From assembly GCF_021155765.1 (NCBI RefSeq), contig NC_060116.1, forward strand, positions 3,596,001 through 3,660,000: a stretch of DNA of 64,000 nucleotides. Direction: 5' to 3'. Below are positions 25,360 through 37,351 of this stretch, one piece after another; position 1 is the stretch's first letter, and every line of letters begins with the position of its first letter. This DNA is from Diprion similis. Lineage: Eukaryota > Arthropoda > Insecta > Hymenoptera > Diprionidae. The translations under genes were made by a program, and so were the position numbers. A model generated the notes under the pieces. It made no database searches, was not told where the DNA came from, and was given only the letters and a program-made list of their open reading frames with translations.

Positions 25360-28300
25360 CTATGATTCGGGGAACAATCGACAAGCTGTGTGATTTTCTT
25401 CGCACTTGTCTCCGTTTTCTTCAAACTCCACTCTCGAAGGGAGCCACGTAGTGATGTCCCATTTCCTACTTCCGTTTCCTTTCCCACGCAGGGAATTTTG
25501 GGCAGCCCATATAACCGGCGCAGCTTTGCAGACGAAAAGACGAACGCAATCCGTGTCGAGTCCGTCTATGCGATCGACGAGATGCCTCGGCAAGTTTTCA
25601 TCTTTTGCTTGAGCGACGAGACGTTGGATCTGAAATATTGAATGTGGATGGCTTGGCTTCGTCATCGAACGAAAATGGAGTATCCGGAATGGCCGAAGAA
25701 CTGTGAGATGAATGTAATTTGGAATAATATGTCACATTTTATGCATACTTATCTGGATAATTTTACAACACAATCCAAACTCTATATATTCATTGCAGTT
25801 GATCCCCCCAAAAAGCACCTCTGGTGCAAAAACCTTTCGCCAAGTACACATTAAAAATGTGTTCTCATCGTTTTTGAAAAACCATTGAAATCACATACAA
25901 CCGCTAAGACATTTTTATTTTGTCCAAAATTCTATTTTCATGCTTTTAAAAGTGAAGAATTTTTTGAAAAATCTTGCCCCACGGTATTCGGGACGCATAT
26001 AACTTCGCTTTTTCCACAACTGAGATCCGCCTTATTCGTGCAGCGACGAAGAAGCTGCCAACCTCGAATGATTCTGTAATTTAGGATCTCTCAGTGAATT
26101 TATAAATCTCTATCTAGCTATTTAATCTCTGAAGTATGTCCGAATAACCTGTTTAAATCGTAAACCCTAATTATTAAGCCGACTAATCACTTTGGATTGA
26201 AGCATCATACGTACTTTGTTTTAAAATATGAGTCAGCAATCTGGATGCAAGTTCTGAAGTGAAAGTAATCTGTCATTTATCATATTATTTAAATTTCTTT
26301 CGTGGCCGTTTACGATACACGGCAAAAGAAGATATCAAAATTGTTACTCGAAATTATCACCAAAATTGAAAGAGTTGTTGGATAGCTCTACACGGAGCGA
26401 GAAAAGAATTCTTGAAACAACATTATATTTTGTTCGAGTCCATTCACTCGAATCTAATATCCCTTATGTGTTCCAAAAACGATGACTTCAATTAAAAAAT
26501 TTCGATTTAGTTAATTTGTCAAAATGATTTAGTCAAGTGACCAAGTCGCCTATCGTTTCATTTCACATTCGAATAATTTTGGAAAAAAAAAAAAAACAGA
26601 AAACTGTTTCTGAAGTGCGAGAGACTCTTCTTCCCAGAGTCCGAATCGCTCTAATCTGGACTTCCAATACCCGCTCAACAAGACTCTGTACGTTTCAAAA
26701 TATTTTTTCTAGGATCTGTTGCTGTTAAAATTGTTTTTGCATATTTTTTAATGTAATTTTTCCCAAAATTCGTCAATAAAAGATCGCATTTCAAACGCCA
26801 ATATTGCGAAGGGTCACACGTGAAGTGAAAATAACGATTTAACGAGACTGTCTTACTGTCACGATTTTTAAATTTTGGATAACTGACGTCAAAGTTTTGA
26901 ATATTTTATGACTATTGTAATAAAAATGATAAAAATATGATTGCAAATGATTAAATTTATAAAAAATGATTGCGATATTCCAGATAATTTCATGATTGAA
27001 ATGACTGATGATACAATGACTGCTTTAATGGCCGACACTTCGTGGTGGATTGGTCCATAGGTGCAAAAACTGTTCAATGCTCACCCTTTCGTTAGTCGAA
27101 TCAAGAATAAGCTGCATCGGACCTCGAATCCATTTATCATCATCTGTTAGTGGATCTTGATCCTCATCTAATTTCAAGTCCATTCCTCGTGATCGATCGA
27201 GTTTTGACTTCAAGTTGAAGGCAGTACTAATCTGCGAGACCCACGTTGTATTGTTTGAACAATTAATAATTATTTACCGTACGATCAAGAAATAAAAAAA
27301 AAAAGATGTCGTCTCAAGTTTGCATTAGTTACTGATCTTGGTTTGAATGAAAATTTTGAATGCGCGTTGAAATTTCGAATTCAAATTTTTTTCGAATAAT
27401 TTATGTAAGGCATCCACATGGAGCAAGACTGCAGATACTTTTTGAACGTTAAACGATTCGAAATTTTTACTATCGAAAATTTTCAGAAGATTTTAAAAAC
27501 GAAAATCAGGTAACTGAACTAACTTCAGTTCTTTCTAAATCTGCATTTTGGGTATCCTTTAGGATCTTCAATCGCCGGACATATCGACTTAAGCATCCTT
27601 TACCGGACATAAACGAAAAAAGCAATCCGCAGATGCTTTAAAAGAAGAAGACCAACCGCCCGAAAACATCCAGAACAAAACGAACCATTTGAGCCAGAAA
27701 GATTGCGCTGTTAACGGCGATGGCGTTGATCTTAGTTGGATCGAGACCAAGAAGCTTGAAAAAAGCCGCCATCAGACCCTGGTTTCCAAAATATTTTTTC
27801 TTTCCAGTAAAGTTCTTGCTGGGTTGGTCAGTTCCATTGTCACCACGGTTTTGTTTCTCGTGTCCCAAGCTCGTAGCGACAAGTTCAGCTATATCCTTAG
27901 CAATTCCAATGTAGCTGCTGGCATATTCCAAACCCGATTTAATCGTATCCAAAACCCCTGAAAAGTGTCTCAAGGTTTTCAATTGCTCATTCTATGATGA
28001 ATCGACCGAATAAAACTAACGAAGAAACGTTTACTTTGAATACAAACATTTCAGCGTTGGTTTCATTCAAATCCATCAAGCACATCCAAAAATCACCCCG
28101 TTGGGTGCCCATCTTTGGGAGTAGTTTTCACCCCTTTAAACAGTTTATTATCAGATAAAAAATATATTTGTCTTTTAGTTTTCGATGCACTAAAATCACA
28201 ACATCGAAGGGTCGTTCCAGCTGGGATTCCTTGTGAGAAGAATTTCCTTTATATAGTGACTTAATTAAGAATTCGAGTAAAATGGGTGTCGTCATAACAG

Positions 28301-28539
28301 TTGGTACGATTATAGTTGTATTACACTGCATCTTGTCGTTAAATGAGACAATTTTTGATAACGACGACTAACGAAAACACGTAATTGAGTACTAAAAGTA
28401 ATCACAATTCGAAATTTCTCTGAACGTTGGGCTGCCCAAAATTGTTGGGTACTCACTCACCTGGACGTTGGACCGCGGCATAAGCGTGGGTAAAAGACAA
28501 AAGGCTGAAGCCAAGGAGAAGCATAGCATACGTCGACAT
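25360..28539 (-). CDS. Gene A: secreted four-cysteine insect protein of unknown function
   Basis: Minus-strand exons in order: 28539-28461, 27957-27686, 27231-27085, 25629-25360 (stop 25362-25360), about 255 residues. The start ATG at 28539 opens a clear signal peptide (MSTYAMLLLGFSLLSF..AYA). Exon 2 holds an amphipathic/hydrophobic stretch with GLDPTKINAIAVNSAIFLAQM, exon 3 an acidic, lysine-rich linker, and exon 4 LVDRIDGLDTDCVRLFVCKAAP and a C-terminal C-x6-C pair (four Cys in the exon, probably two disulphides). The exon 1, 3 and 4 borders are good consensus sites. The exon 2 donor (after 27686, GTTCGT) is weak; I chose it because it keeps phase 0 and reads FLAQM-ISTAF, but reading on to a stop at about 27640 is an alternative. 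The layout resembles an insect-specific secreted family, but I cannot name it. A fold-back element and a decayed duplicate lie just upstream. Confidence 0.75.
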
Positions 28540-28996
28540 CCTCGCGATAAGAAAATTTCTTCGACACTGGAGTTCACCTCCGGATCTTCACTGCTAACGG
28601 ATTCACGAGTGATGATTATAATAACGTCACCTCATTATCGCGTGTCGTGATGATCACGTGGTATCCACCTTTGTCCATTTTACCTGGTCTACTTCCTTCG
28701 CAATTTAACGAGCATGCATGTCACCTCCAGTTTCTCGTAACTCGTTCCGAGATAGAGTTTAACAGTTAAACAATTCTCCCCTCCAAGTCGCGGTCCACAC
28801 ACCGCGGAAATTGAGTTTCACGCTGGTAGTCACGTAACAATCATACTCACCGCTAACTTCTTCTTTTTTTTACCCATTTCCCATGTACTTACACAGTCCC
28901 CATTCAGACCCTTCGGAATATTAATGTGATCTCAAGAAAATAATCTCGCCACAATTAATGATGCGATTTTGTCAGTTTGTTATTGGCTCTTATTTT

Positions 28997-29781
28997 GAGG
29001 TGTTTATGAAGACCCGTTGTACACCTCGAAAACGCGGGGATGCATAACACCTATACCGCTCAAGCGATCAGAGTGAAACTTGGGCAGTTAATGCCTTATT
29101 TTGGCAAAAAGTGAAGCGACTTTTTACTTTTTCAAAGTTTTGAAAGAAATTTTACAGATTGGTTACCACCCACAGAAATTAACCAAATTTTCATAGTTGC
29201 ACTGAATGGATCGAACTATACGGTATGATGCCACTCGGCGGTGATAAAACACACATTTTGAGCCCATTCCCATGAGATTTGATAGTGAAGTCACGAAATG
29301 GCAGCTGATCTGGTTTTCGATTACGAAGAACACTGAAATCTCATTTTGGTGACATTTGTCGGTAATTTCTTACCGACATTACACGCATACATTACCGGCA
29401 TGCGCGTAATGTCGGTAACAAATGTCGCCAAAATGAGATTTCGGTGTACTTCGTAATCGAAAATCAGATCAGCTGCCATTTCGTAATTTTACCATCAAAT
29501 CTCATGGAACTGGGCTCAAAATGTGTGTTTCATCACCGCCGAGTGGCATCACACCGGGTAGTTCGATCCATTCAGTGCAACTGTGAAAGTTTGGCCAATT
29601 TCTGTGGGTGGTAACCAACCTTTCAATTTTTTTTTCCAAATCTTAAAAAAGCAAAAAGTCGCTCCACTTTTTGCCAAAATAAGGCATTAACTGCCCAAGT
29701 TTCACTCTGATCGCTTGAACGGTATAGGAGTTCTGCATCCCCGCGTTTTCGAGGTGTACAACGTGTCTTTATAAGCACCTT
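28997..29781. mobile_element. AAGGTGCTTATAAAG long-hairpin element, copy 2
   Basis: Full-length relative of the 13321 copy, about 785 bp. Both arms carry CTCGAAAACGCGGGGATGC or its inverse next to the ends, and CGATCAGAGTGAAACTTGG or its inverse further in. The whole element folds on itself with centre near 29390. Lies between gene A and its decayed duplicate. The few mismatches between arms suggest a young copy. Confidence 0.92.
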
Positions 29782-29984
29782 AACGAAAGGGCATGAAATG
29801 TTGAATCTATCAGGTAGTGATGCTTTTTCTGACTGAAATGAAAGGCTAGCCAGAAACAAATTACCTCAAAATTACTGACCTAGTCACGTGGCTTGCAAAT
29901 CACGCTTGAATCGCGTGGTCGGTATTGCATTTTTCTAACAATAAAATACGTACTGAGAACGAACACAGAGATTGCTGGACTCAG

Positions 29985-31000
29985 TGGGCACCGTTTTCTT
30001 ATTGTTAGTCGAGCCAAGAATAAGCTGTGCATCAGACCTTGCGCCCGATTCCTGTCCTCTTTCGATTTCAAGCACACACCTCGTGATCACGCAGTTTACA
30101 GCCTCGAGTTAACGATGTATCAGTGGTACAGCTCGAAAATAAATTGCTGCATTAGGAAAATAATGAAATCTGGTTTCGACTCGTGAGATTAAAACTCATT
30201 GAGTTCAGATTTTATTTAACGTAAGGACTCTATCTCCTCGTAGATGAAAATCAAAAACAGCAAATTGAAACAACGAACGTTCAGCTGTCACGTACATATT
30301 ATTATTTTTTGTTATTGTTTATAAGATTACCGAAACTGTCTTGCTCGCGTAACTATATCGTTTGCTTTCTCTATAAACTGTGATCGAGTTATCCTCCAAA
30401 AGTCATCTGAAAAGAATTTTCATCCGCGTTTATACGTTTTTGCACGTAAAAGTTATAAATTTGATATAAAAGATTTTGGTGATTGTAAAGTCTAGTCGCT
30501 GAAGAAAGAATTCAAAGTAAGAAATTGGCGAAAAAAAATGATTGAAGTTACGAACACAACGAGAACCGATTGATTAAACTTTCACAATTCAGTCTAAATT
30601 CGAAATTTTTTGCGTGACAACGGCTATTGGTTTATAAAAACTCGAGGTTTCCTCAAAACTCTCCACGTTCTGAAAAAACTGCCCAAATAAATTTCTCCTC
30701 AAGCATATCGCCTAAGTTGGCATTATTATCATTGAACAAATTCTTTCCTACTCTAAAACACCGTCAGAGATTCAATTTTAACGGAGCCGCAAGGGGCAAT
30801 TACGTAATCACGTCATTATTTCGCGTCAGTATTCGTCTCTTCGTATTCTACCTGGTCAGTTGTTTCGTGCTTTGTCGGGCATGCATATTCCATCCACGGC
30901 TCGGCTAATTTCAACTTGAAATTTAACAGTTAAGCTTCTCGCCTCGAAGTCGCGGTCTGTACACCTCGACAATTGAGTTTTACGCTTTTGCCTATCTAAG
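29985..31000 (-). pseudogene. Decayed tandem duplicate of gene A (exon 3 and 5'-flank remnants)
   Basis: Read on the minus strand, about 30090-29985 aligns with gene A exon 3 (27200-27085): both contain CGAGG..TTGAAAT and then GCTTATTCTTG..TCGACTAAC. The copy has insertions and stops, so it cannot encode the protein. Further upstream, 30790-31000 matches the gene A 5' flank at 28610-28830; shared blocks include TTTAACAGTTAA and AAGTCGCGGTC, followed by AATTGAGTTT.ACGCT. Order and orientation are those of a direct tandem duplication. No intact copy of exons 1, 2 or 4 was recognised. A 785-bp fold-back element sits between the parent gene and this relic. Confidence 0.65.
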
Positions 31001-31361
31001 ACTCCTTTATTCATAGTCTAGACTGTTGGAAACAAATTGTGCTAATCCTAGAATTTTCCCAATCTACAATTCTGTTGTATCATTAAAATTCGAACGTTTA
31101 TCCGAGTGAAATGACGGTTTAAAGTGCGATCAGATTATTTATAACGATAAATAAATTTCCAGATTTCCTTCTACATTGTTTATTATAACAACAATACTGG
31201 GTTTTACATTCTACTTGGTATAAATTTTCGATTGAAACTTGAGAAAAATTCGACAATCTGTACAAGTTTTTTCACTCTCTTGCAGGAATGCACGTGAACT
31301 AATTACAGAAAATAAATCGAGACCGGTTGCTGATTGAAAAAACTTGGAGAAGTGATAAGCG

Positions 31362-33854
31362 ATGTTAAGTAAACTGTTTATACTAATTGGGTGCGCGGTG
31401 AGTGCCTCAGCCGCAGCGGATGTTGGTTTAGACCTATTCTTTAACGAGGTTCGAAGCCTGAGTCAGCTGCCGATGGATAAATTGATCCACATGAAATCAG
31501 TGTTCACCTTCGATCAAGGTTCGTTTTTTCTCTCTATTCTTCTTTTGGCCTAGCCAGATTACCGCAAGCTTTCATGCACATGGATTTTCCATCTCCAATA
31601 AGAGAGAAAGTTATACGTTTAGTTTCCTCCTATAGACGTTGGAACGTTTTGAGCTCTGGAGCTAATCGTCTTGCGTAATTTGTGGATGAATTTTTATCCG
31701 ACACTATGTTGAGGGGGAATAAATAAATTTCCATAATTTTATTGCACATATTTCGCGAATAATCAGCTAAAGTATCCAACCAGCGAGTAAACCGAACGAA
31801 CACAAACATGGCGATCGTATCGTAAAACGCCAGAGTTTAATTATCTTGAACGTTTTGATTAATAAATCTTTTCTCAAATTGTTGACGTTATACGAATATA
31901 GCCTGTGCGATTTCGATGCACATAGCGGGTGTATTGTTTCAATCATATTAATGGTCTACCCTACTGACGAACAGAAAAAAGGGTTTTTCCAGAATTTTTT
32001 TAATAAGTTTTAACTGTCAATATTGATGTAGGATTTGTTAGGCTTAATAAATATGCTCTTGGATTAACTATTCATGTGGCATGCCCGTACACCGCCTGTT
32101 TTATTGGCAAGGATAAAGATTTCAGGACGAGCTCAAGGCGAGCCGAAAGCGAGTACTGAAATTATCCGAGCCAAAAAACGGTTTACGGGCATGCCACATA
32201 CAATCTTTTTTACGGTATGGGCATTGAAAAGCAAAACGAAGAGTGAGGTTATGTCGCGATCTGTTCGACGAAGCTACTTTATTTGGCAGTTTGGGATGCG
32301 CACTTCGAACTGCGCATCAAAATTACGGAATAAAGACTTTATTCCGCAACTTTGTTCGCTGCCGTATAAAGCGTCACTTTACGTAACGAGAAATGCCACA
32401 AAAAGTAAACTTTTCAATGCCCATGCCGTAAAAATAAATTTTTTTATTCATTTTAATCACTTTTTGTACACGGAAATCGAAGTTGAAAATCAGTCTGACA
32501 AAAGGTAGGTTTGCGGTGTTGATGATTTCTCAGAGATGGTTAACCTGAAACCAAAAAATCGAACGGTTTTAGATTCAGCATGTTAATGGCCTTGGAATGA
32601 ATCAAACAATTTTTGATATTCGTAAAATGAACAAAACGGCGGCTATTTTTCGAAAAAATTGAAAGGAACCGCTTTTTTGACGTGATTAAAATTTTGAAAA
32701 TGATTAAAATCAATAAAAAAAAATGATTTCATGTAATTCAAGAGCATATTTATTAACCCTAACAAAGCCTACATCAATATTCACAATTAAAACTTGTTAA
32801 AAACATTCTTGAAAAACCTTTTTGTTTTTGCTCGTCAGTTGGGTAGACCCCTTAATTATCATTGGCGCAAACAAAATTGCTGGATATTTTCGAAACAGAT
32901 TTTTCTCTTTCCTGAACGTCTGATTCAGGCCCAATGGGTCCCAATCGTCGTAAATCACTTGTTGTATTTCAGATCAGTCGCATGAGAACAACGAGACTCT
33001 CCAAACCGATTTTGAACACCCCTCATCGACTCTGCCAGTTGCCCTCCCTCTTGCGAGGCCGAATTCAAAAATTGTTCGACGTCACGACGACTACTGGCAA
33101 GAAGGATGGTATAAAAGCTCGAAAATATCAAAGTTCTTTCAGCTGGCTGTCACTGCCCTGTCCTTTTTCGCGTTCGGAGGATACCTTTTGACTCTTATCA
33201 TCACTGCACTAAGAAGAAATGCCGCAGTCACGACGCCAGGAAATGTTATATTTCTCCAGGTATAATTAATCATTAGGGTGGCGCCAAAAAAACCGATTAT
33301 TTTTTTTTTTCTTTGAGTCTCGTGTGACAAAATGTTAGTTTTTGATGTTTTAAGAGCCCACTCCAAAGGACAGCTCAAAAAAAAAATTTTAAGAGGTCGC
33401 TCCAAATTTTTTTAAATGTCAATAATCGTAAAAAAATTAAATTAAAAAAATTATATTTGCAGTATTTTGTTTGATTTTTAATTCACGTCGTAGTTTATTG
33501 TTATCTATTCTTTCTTACTGAATAAAAGACAAAAAATTTATGAAATTTTAATATGAATATTAAAAGGTCGCTCGAAAAGATCTAAAAAAATGCACCAAAA
33601 AATTAGAAAAAAATTATGAGCGACCTTTCAAAATTCAAATTTCAAACTGAAACTCTCAGAAACTTATTTTTTTTTCTGTCTATAAAATTATACAGTAACG
33701 GGAAAAAATTTAAAAAAAAAATCGATTTTTGACGATTTTTGACGATTTCTGACGTTTTAAAAAATGTGGAGCGACTTCTTAAAATTTTTTTTTGAACTGT
33801 CCTTTGGAATGGGCTCTTAAAACATCAAAAACTAACATTTTGTCACACGAGACT

Positions 33855-33904
<50 letters not shown>

Positions 33905-35034
33905 GTCGGTTTTTTTGCGCCACCCTAATAATCATGCTCGATTTTTATTAAGGTCGGATGATTAAAAATCCGTTCTATTTTCTGATTTTTTTATACGAGA
34001 TTGTGAATCTTCGAGTATCTGCTTATGGAATTATTATAATCTTTACTCTTGTGAAAATTTCTACTATTACAGAGTTTTACAGAAATCGGAAAATCTCGTA
34101 TTTTTTTATACAAAAATTGTAAATATGCATAGTTTTTCGTTAAGGATTGTTGAATTTTTTTTTTTTTTTTTCTCTTCTTCAATTGTATTGTCTTGTAGAT
34201 TTTTTTTTACTGAAGAAATAAAAATTACTACGAAGCTGCAAGTTTTTATGATAAACTATGCATATTTACAAAATTATACGAAATATTTCAATTTCTCTGA
34301 AAATTCGTAGAAAATCTTAGAAATCATTTTGACCAGGGCAGCTATAAAATCCCTTAAAAAATACAGAGATAGCAAGTACTAGCCTTCTGTCGAGGAGCAA
34401 AAACCATATGAATTAATCCACTGTTTTTTTAATTTTTAATTAAAATCAGCCTTATTTATTTTTGTTCCATAAGATCTTGTGACAGTAAAGTCATTAAATA
34501 CTGAAAAACTGTGGGTTACGCGCTTTTGGTCCCTTTTGGTCCTCGCAATGTGTACTCGAGCAAAAGTTCAGATGATAGTTCGTTTAAAATCAGTTAAAAA
34601 TTGCCAAAAACCTAGTAATTTCATTCGATTTTCCTCCACAATCATTTTATTTAGAAGACTATTTCCTATGAATTCACCAAAATGCTTTTGTTTCCATTCA
34701 ATTATTGTCGCTACCGTTTGATAGAAAAATAATAAGTTGAGTGCTGAATTTGATTGAAAAACATTACTCTTATTAAAAATTTACTAATTTTCACCGGAGG
34801 TAAACCGAGTTAGAAAAGATTTTCAAAAAATTACAAGAGTCGAGTCGAGTATACTAAAATTGAAAACATAACGTATTGTTGTTGTGCCTATATCGATTGT
34901 TCCAGGGACTGCAAACTCCGGTGAAACGGCCCAAGAGATCAGCTTTTCACGATCCAATGGAGAACGATTTTAACACCGAAAGATTGTACCAAGGGATGAT
35001 CATGCTGTCGGAAGGCTACGCGCTGTACAATTGA
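31362..35034 (+). CDS. Gene B: signal-peptide, single-pass membrane protein of unknown function
   Basis: Exons 31362-31518, 32973-33259, 34906-35034 (TGA 35032-35034) join in phases 1 and 0 to give 190 residues. Residues 1-20 (MLSKLFILIGCAVSASAAAD) are a cleavable signal peptide. The middle is polar, with Arg/His/Asp-rich YW..GWYKSS, followed by one strongly hydrophobic helix (FFQLAVTALSFFAFGGYLLT..) closed by Arg-Arg, so a type I membrane topology is predicted. The C-terminal tail contains RPKRS, a basic cleavage-like site, and ends LYQGMIMLSEGYALYN, which looks like a conserved motif. Intron 1 contains a TTAA-flanked element and intron 2 a fold-back element. A poly-A signal AATAAA lies at 35183-35188. 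I do not recognise the family; it looks like an insect-restricted surface or cuticle-associated protein, which is inference only. Confidence 0.8.
31952..32851. mobile_element. TTAA-flanked inverted-repeat element (gene B intron 1)
   Basis: TTAA borders both sides (31948-31951, 32852-32855). The ends are TGGTCTACCC..ACTGACGA and the inverse of GGGGTCTACCCAACTGACGA, with about 110 bp of arm similarity (ATTGATGTAGG, AATAAATATGCTCTTG). TTAA duplication is characteristic of piggyBac-type transposases. No transposase is encoded. Two further hairpins are nested inside. Confidence 0.82.
32074..32430. repeat. Two nested hairpins inside the TTAA element
   Basis: The first hairpin spans about 32074-32203 with termini ATGTGGCATGCCCGTA and TACGGGCATGCCACAT. 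The second spans about 32212-32430 with termini ACGGTATGGGCATTGAAAAG and its near inverse CTTTTCAATGCCCATGCCGT. Both lack coding capacity. They are absent from the related copy at 41757, so they look like later insertions. Confidence 0.7.
33273..33928. mobile_element. TTAGGGTGGCGC fold-back MITE, copy 4 (gene B intron 2)
   Basis: Complete, with termini TTAGGGTGGCGC and GCGCCACCCTAA. Exact 6-bp duplication TAATCA at 33267-33272 and 33929-33934. A 47-base A run (33856-33902) sits just inside the right end. It begins 14 bp after the exon 2 boundary of gene B. Confidence 0.95.
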
Positions 35035-35559
35035 ACCATGTATTTCAGTTCTCGAGTGTATGTTTAATTATAAAATTTTTCAATCGTTAATTACTATTGG
35101 AAATCAGTATTCGTGGTCAAAGTGACTCGAAAAAAATTAATTCCAGGTAGCCGTATTGAAGCGTGAGTAAGTTTCTCGTCTAAATAAACGTTTCACGTTT
35201 CCTTGATAGAAAATAAATCGTTATACCAAATACTGTCAAACAAAAGACACTTTAAAATTTTTCCGTACCATAAAGTTCATGGAATTGATCAATTCGTTTT
35301 TAGGATTTAAAAACAAAATATTGAATGAAAGTTTTTTGAGTTACTAGATGTTACATAAAAAAGTGTTTACAGAATCACATCCGGAATCGATTGTAAGAAA
35401 CCATAATAACAAAAAGTATCGTGAAATAAGTTTGACTTAATGTTCATTTCGATGTACGCGTTAATATTTAATAAAAAAATGTCTTTTTGTACGTCACGTT
35501 CGAAAGAATAAAATGACATTTTCTAAGACGAGGCGATCACGATACTCAATATGTTTCCC

Positions 35560-35745
35560 CATTACTCGAATCCCATAATTTACGTTACGTCACGTCGCGT
35601 CGACCATGGAGATGTACACCTGGCTTGTGGGTATCAGACATTTACCATGAATATCCATACATATACGTTCTACACCTGGTTGATTTCGAAGTGGGAACTC
35701 CCGTCGTGCACGACTGGTGGTCCGACGTGTTCAGGAATTCATATT
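35560..35745. promoter_or_regulatory. GC-richer island with CRE-like and E-box-like sites downstream of gene B
   Basis: Contains GTTACGTCACGTCGCGTCG (TGACGT-type core) and repeated CACCTGG boxes in otherwise A/T-rich spacer between gene B and H2.0. No supported gene here; an H2.0 distal element is one guess. Confidence 0.25.
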
Positions 35746-36200
35746 TAATTAATATAAACACTGCTAGACTCGCGCGAGTACTTTTTATGAATATTCAGTC
35801 TTCCAGTGTCGCAACTCGGCCTTTCATGTACCGATAGACACTCGCACGTTGACAATTGAAACAGGATTTCATGCAAACTCACAATTTTTTATTTAGTTCA
35901 AAATTTTTTCTGCCGTTGTCCCAACTCTGAAGCAACATCCTGAATTTTTTCACATTTTTTTACTAAACCGATTAATTATTTATTAGTATTCAGAGTTATT
36001 TTTAAACAGACCTTGTTTATTTATTGATTTTTTTTTTTCTCATTTTTATCTAGCACTTTCAATTTTTTTTTTTTTTTTGACGGACGAAGATCTCGTTTAA
36101 ACGGATTGAAAATTCTCAAAACATGTATTTTTCACTAACTAAGAAAATTTCGAGAACGATTTTATTATAAAGCTGATAAAAACAAAGCTGAAAGTGTCGG

Positions 36201-36235
<35 letters not shown>

Positions 36236-37324
36236 ACTGCTGTAGAAATTTTTCAAGTGAAAAATAGAAATTTTGAGAATTTTTTGAAAATTTTCAGACC
36301 GTTCGACGAGAAAAAAAATTTAAAGTGCTGAAAAAAAAAAATGAAAAAAATAGACTCATCGTGGGTCCGGTCTTGAAATATTTGGAACAGAAAATACAGT
36401 TTCGGAGAATTTTTTGAGAGTCTAAAAAAGATTCTTTTCAAATTCTCTTCAAATATTCATAAATAATTGAGCACTTGTCTAAAAATTTCAAAAAATTCAG
36501 GTTACTGTTTGAGAGTTAGGACTTTAGGGTTTGGACAGTTGCAGATAATTTTTTAAACAAAATCAGAAATAGTAATAGTCAGACGTTGGTCGATATCGCA
36601 AAGAATTCTCTCTATGTATATATATCTGATGCAAAGGATTATTTAAAGGAAATATTCATCATGATTTTGAGAGGATGCAAAAATTTTTTCCTAACCTTTC
36701 ATTTCTTCTCTCTTTTACATGAAAATGAGGTTGTTTTTATTCACACGAATAACTCCAAAGAATTAACGCCTCGAACTTATTTCTTAACTATCATTATGAA
36801 TGAGGGAAAAAAAAGTTGAAAAACTATTTATCCATAGTATGTTAATGTTTTCTAATATCTAAATCGACGAAATGTTCTAGAGCCGAAGTGAGAATAAATC
36901 TGGATTTCGAGTAGATCAACGATACAAATAATGATTACGAGACTGGAATTCTTAATTATCGAATAATAAATTTGCGAAGACTAGTGAAGAAGCGGAAGTT
37001 GAGCCGCGTTATTTTCACACCTTCGTCACGGTATCGAAAATCTTAAAGCCTAATAAAATCGAATAGAGGTACGAGGTTGTGTACATATTACTCTGGATAA
37101 CCGAGCGTGGGGGCGGAGGAACCCGCTTCAAACATGGCTGTCCAAATAAACATTTAACTCGGTGTATATATACCGAATGCTACGTCCCGGTATACAAAGG
37201 TAACCATATGGCTTCAAGAGATATAATCATCGTCTTTCGTGCTATACACACGCATACGTACATACACGTGTGTGTCTATACATATATATATGCTGACTCG
37301 AGCTGTGTTAAGGGAAAAACGTAT

Positions 37325-37351
37325 TTGTGTGTGTGTGTGTGTGTGTGTGTA
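37325..37351. repeat. (TG)n microsatellite
   Basis: About 13 TG units, upstream of H2.0. Confidence 0.95.
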
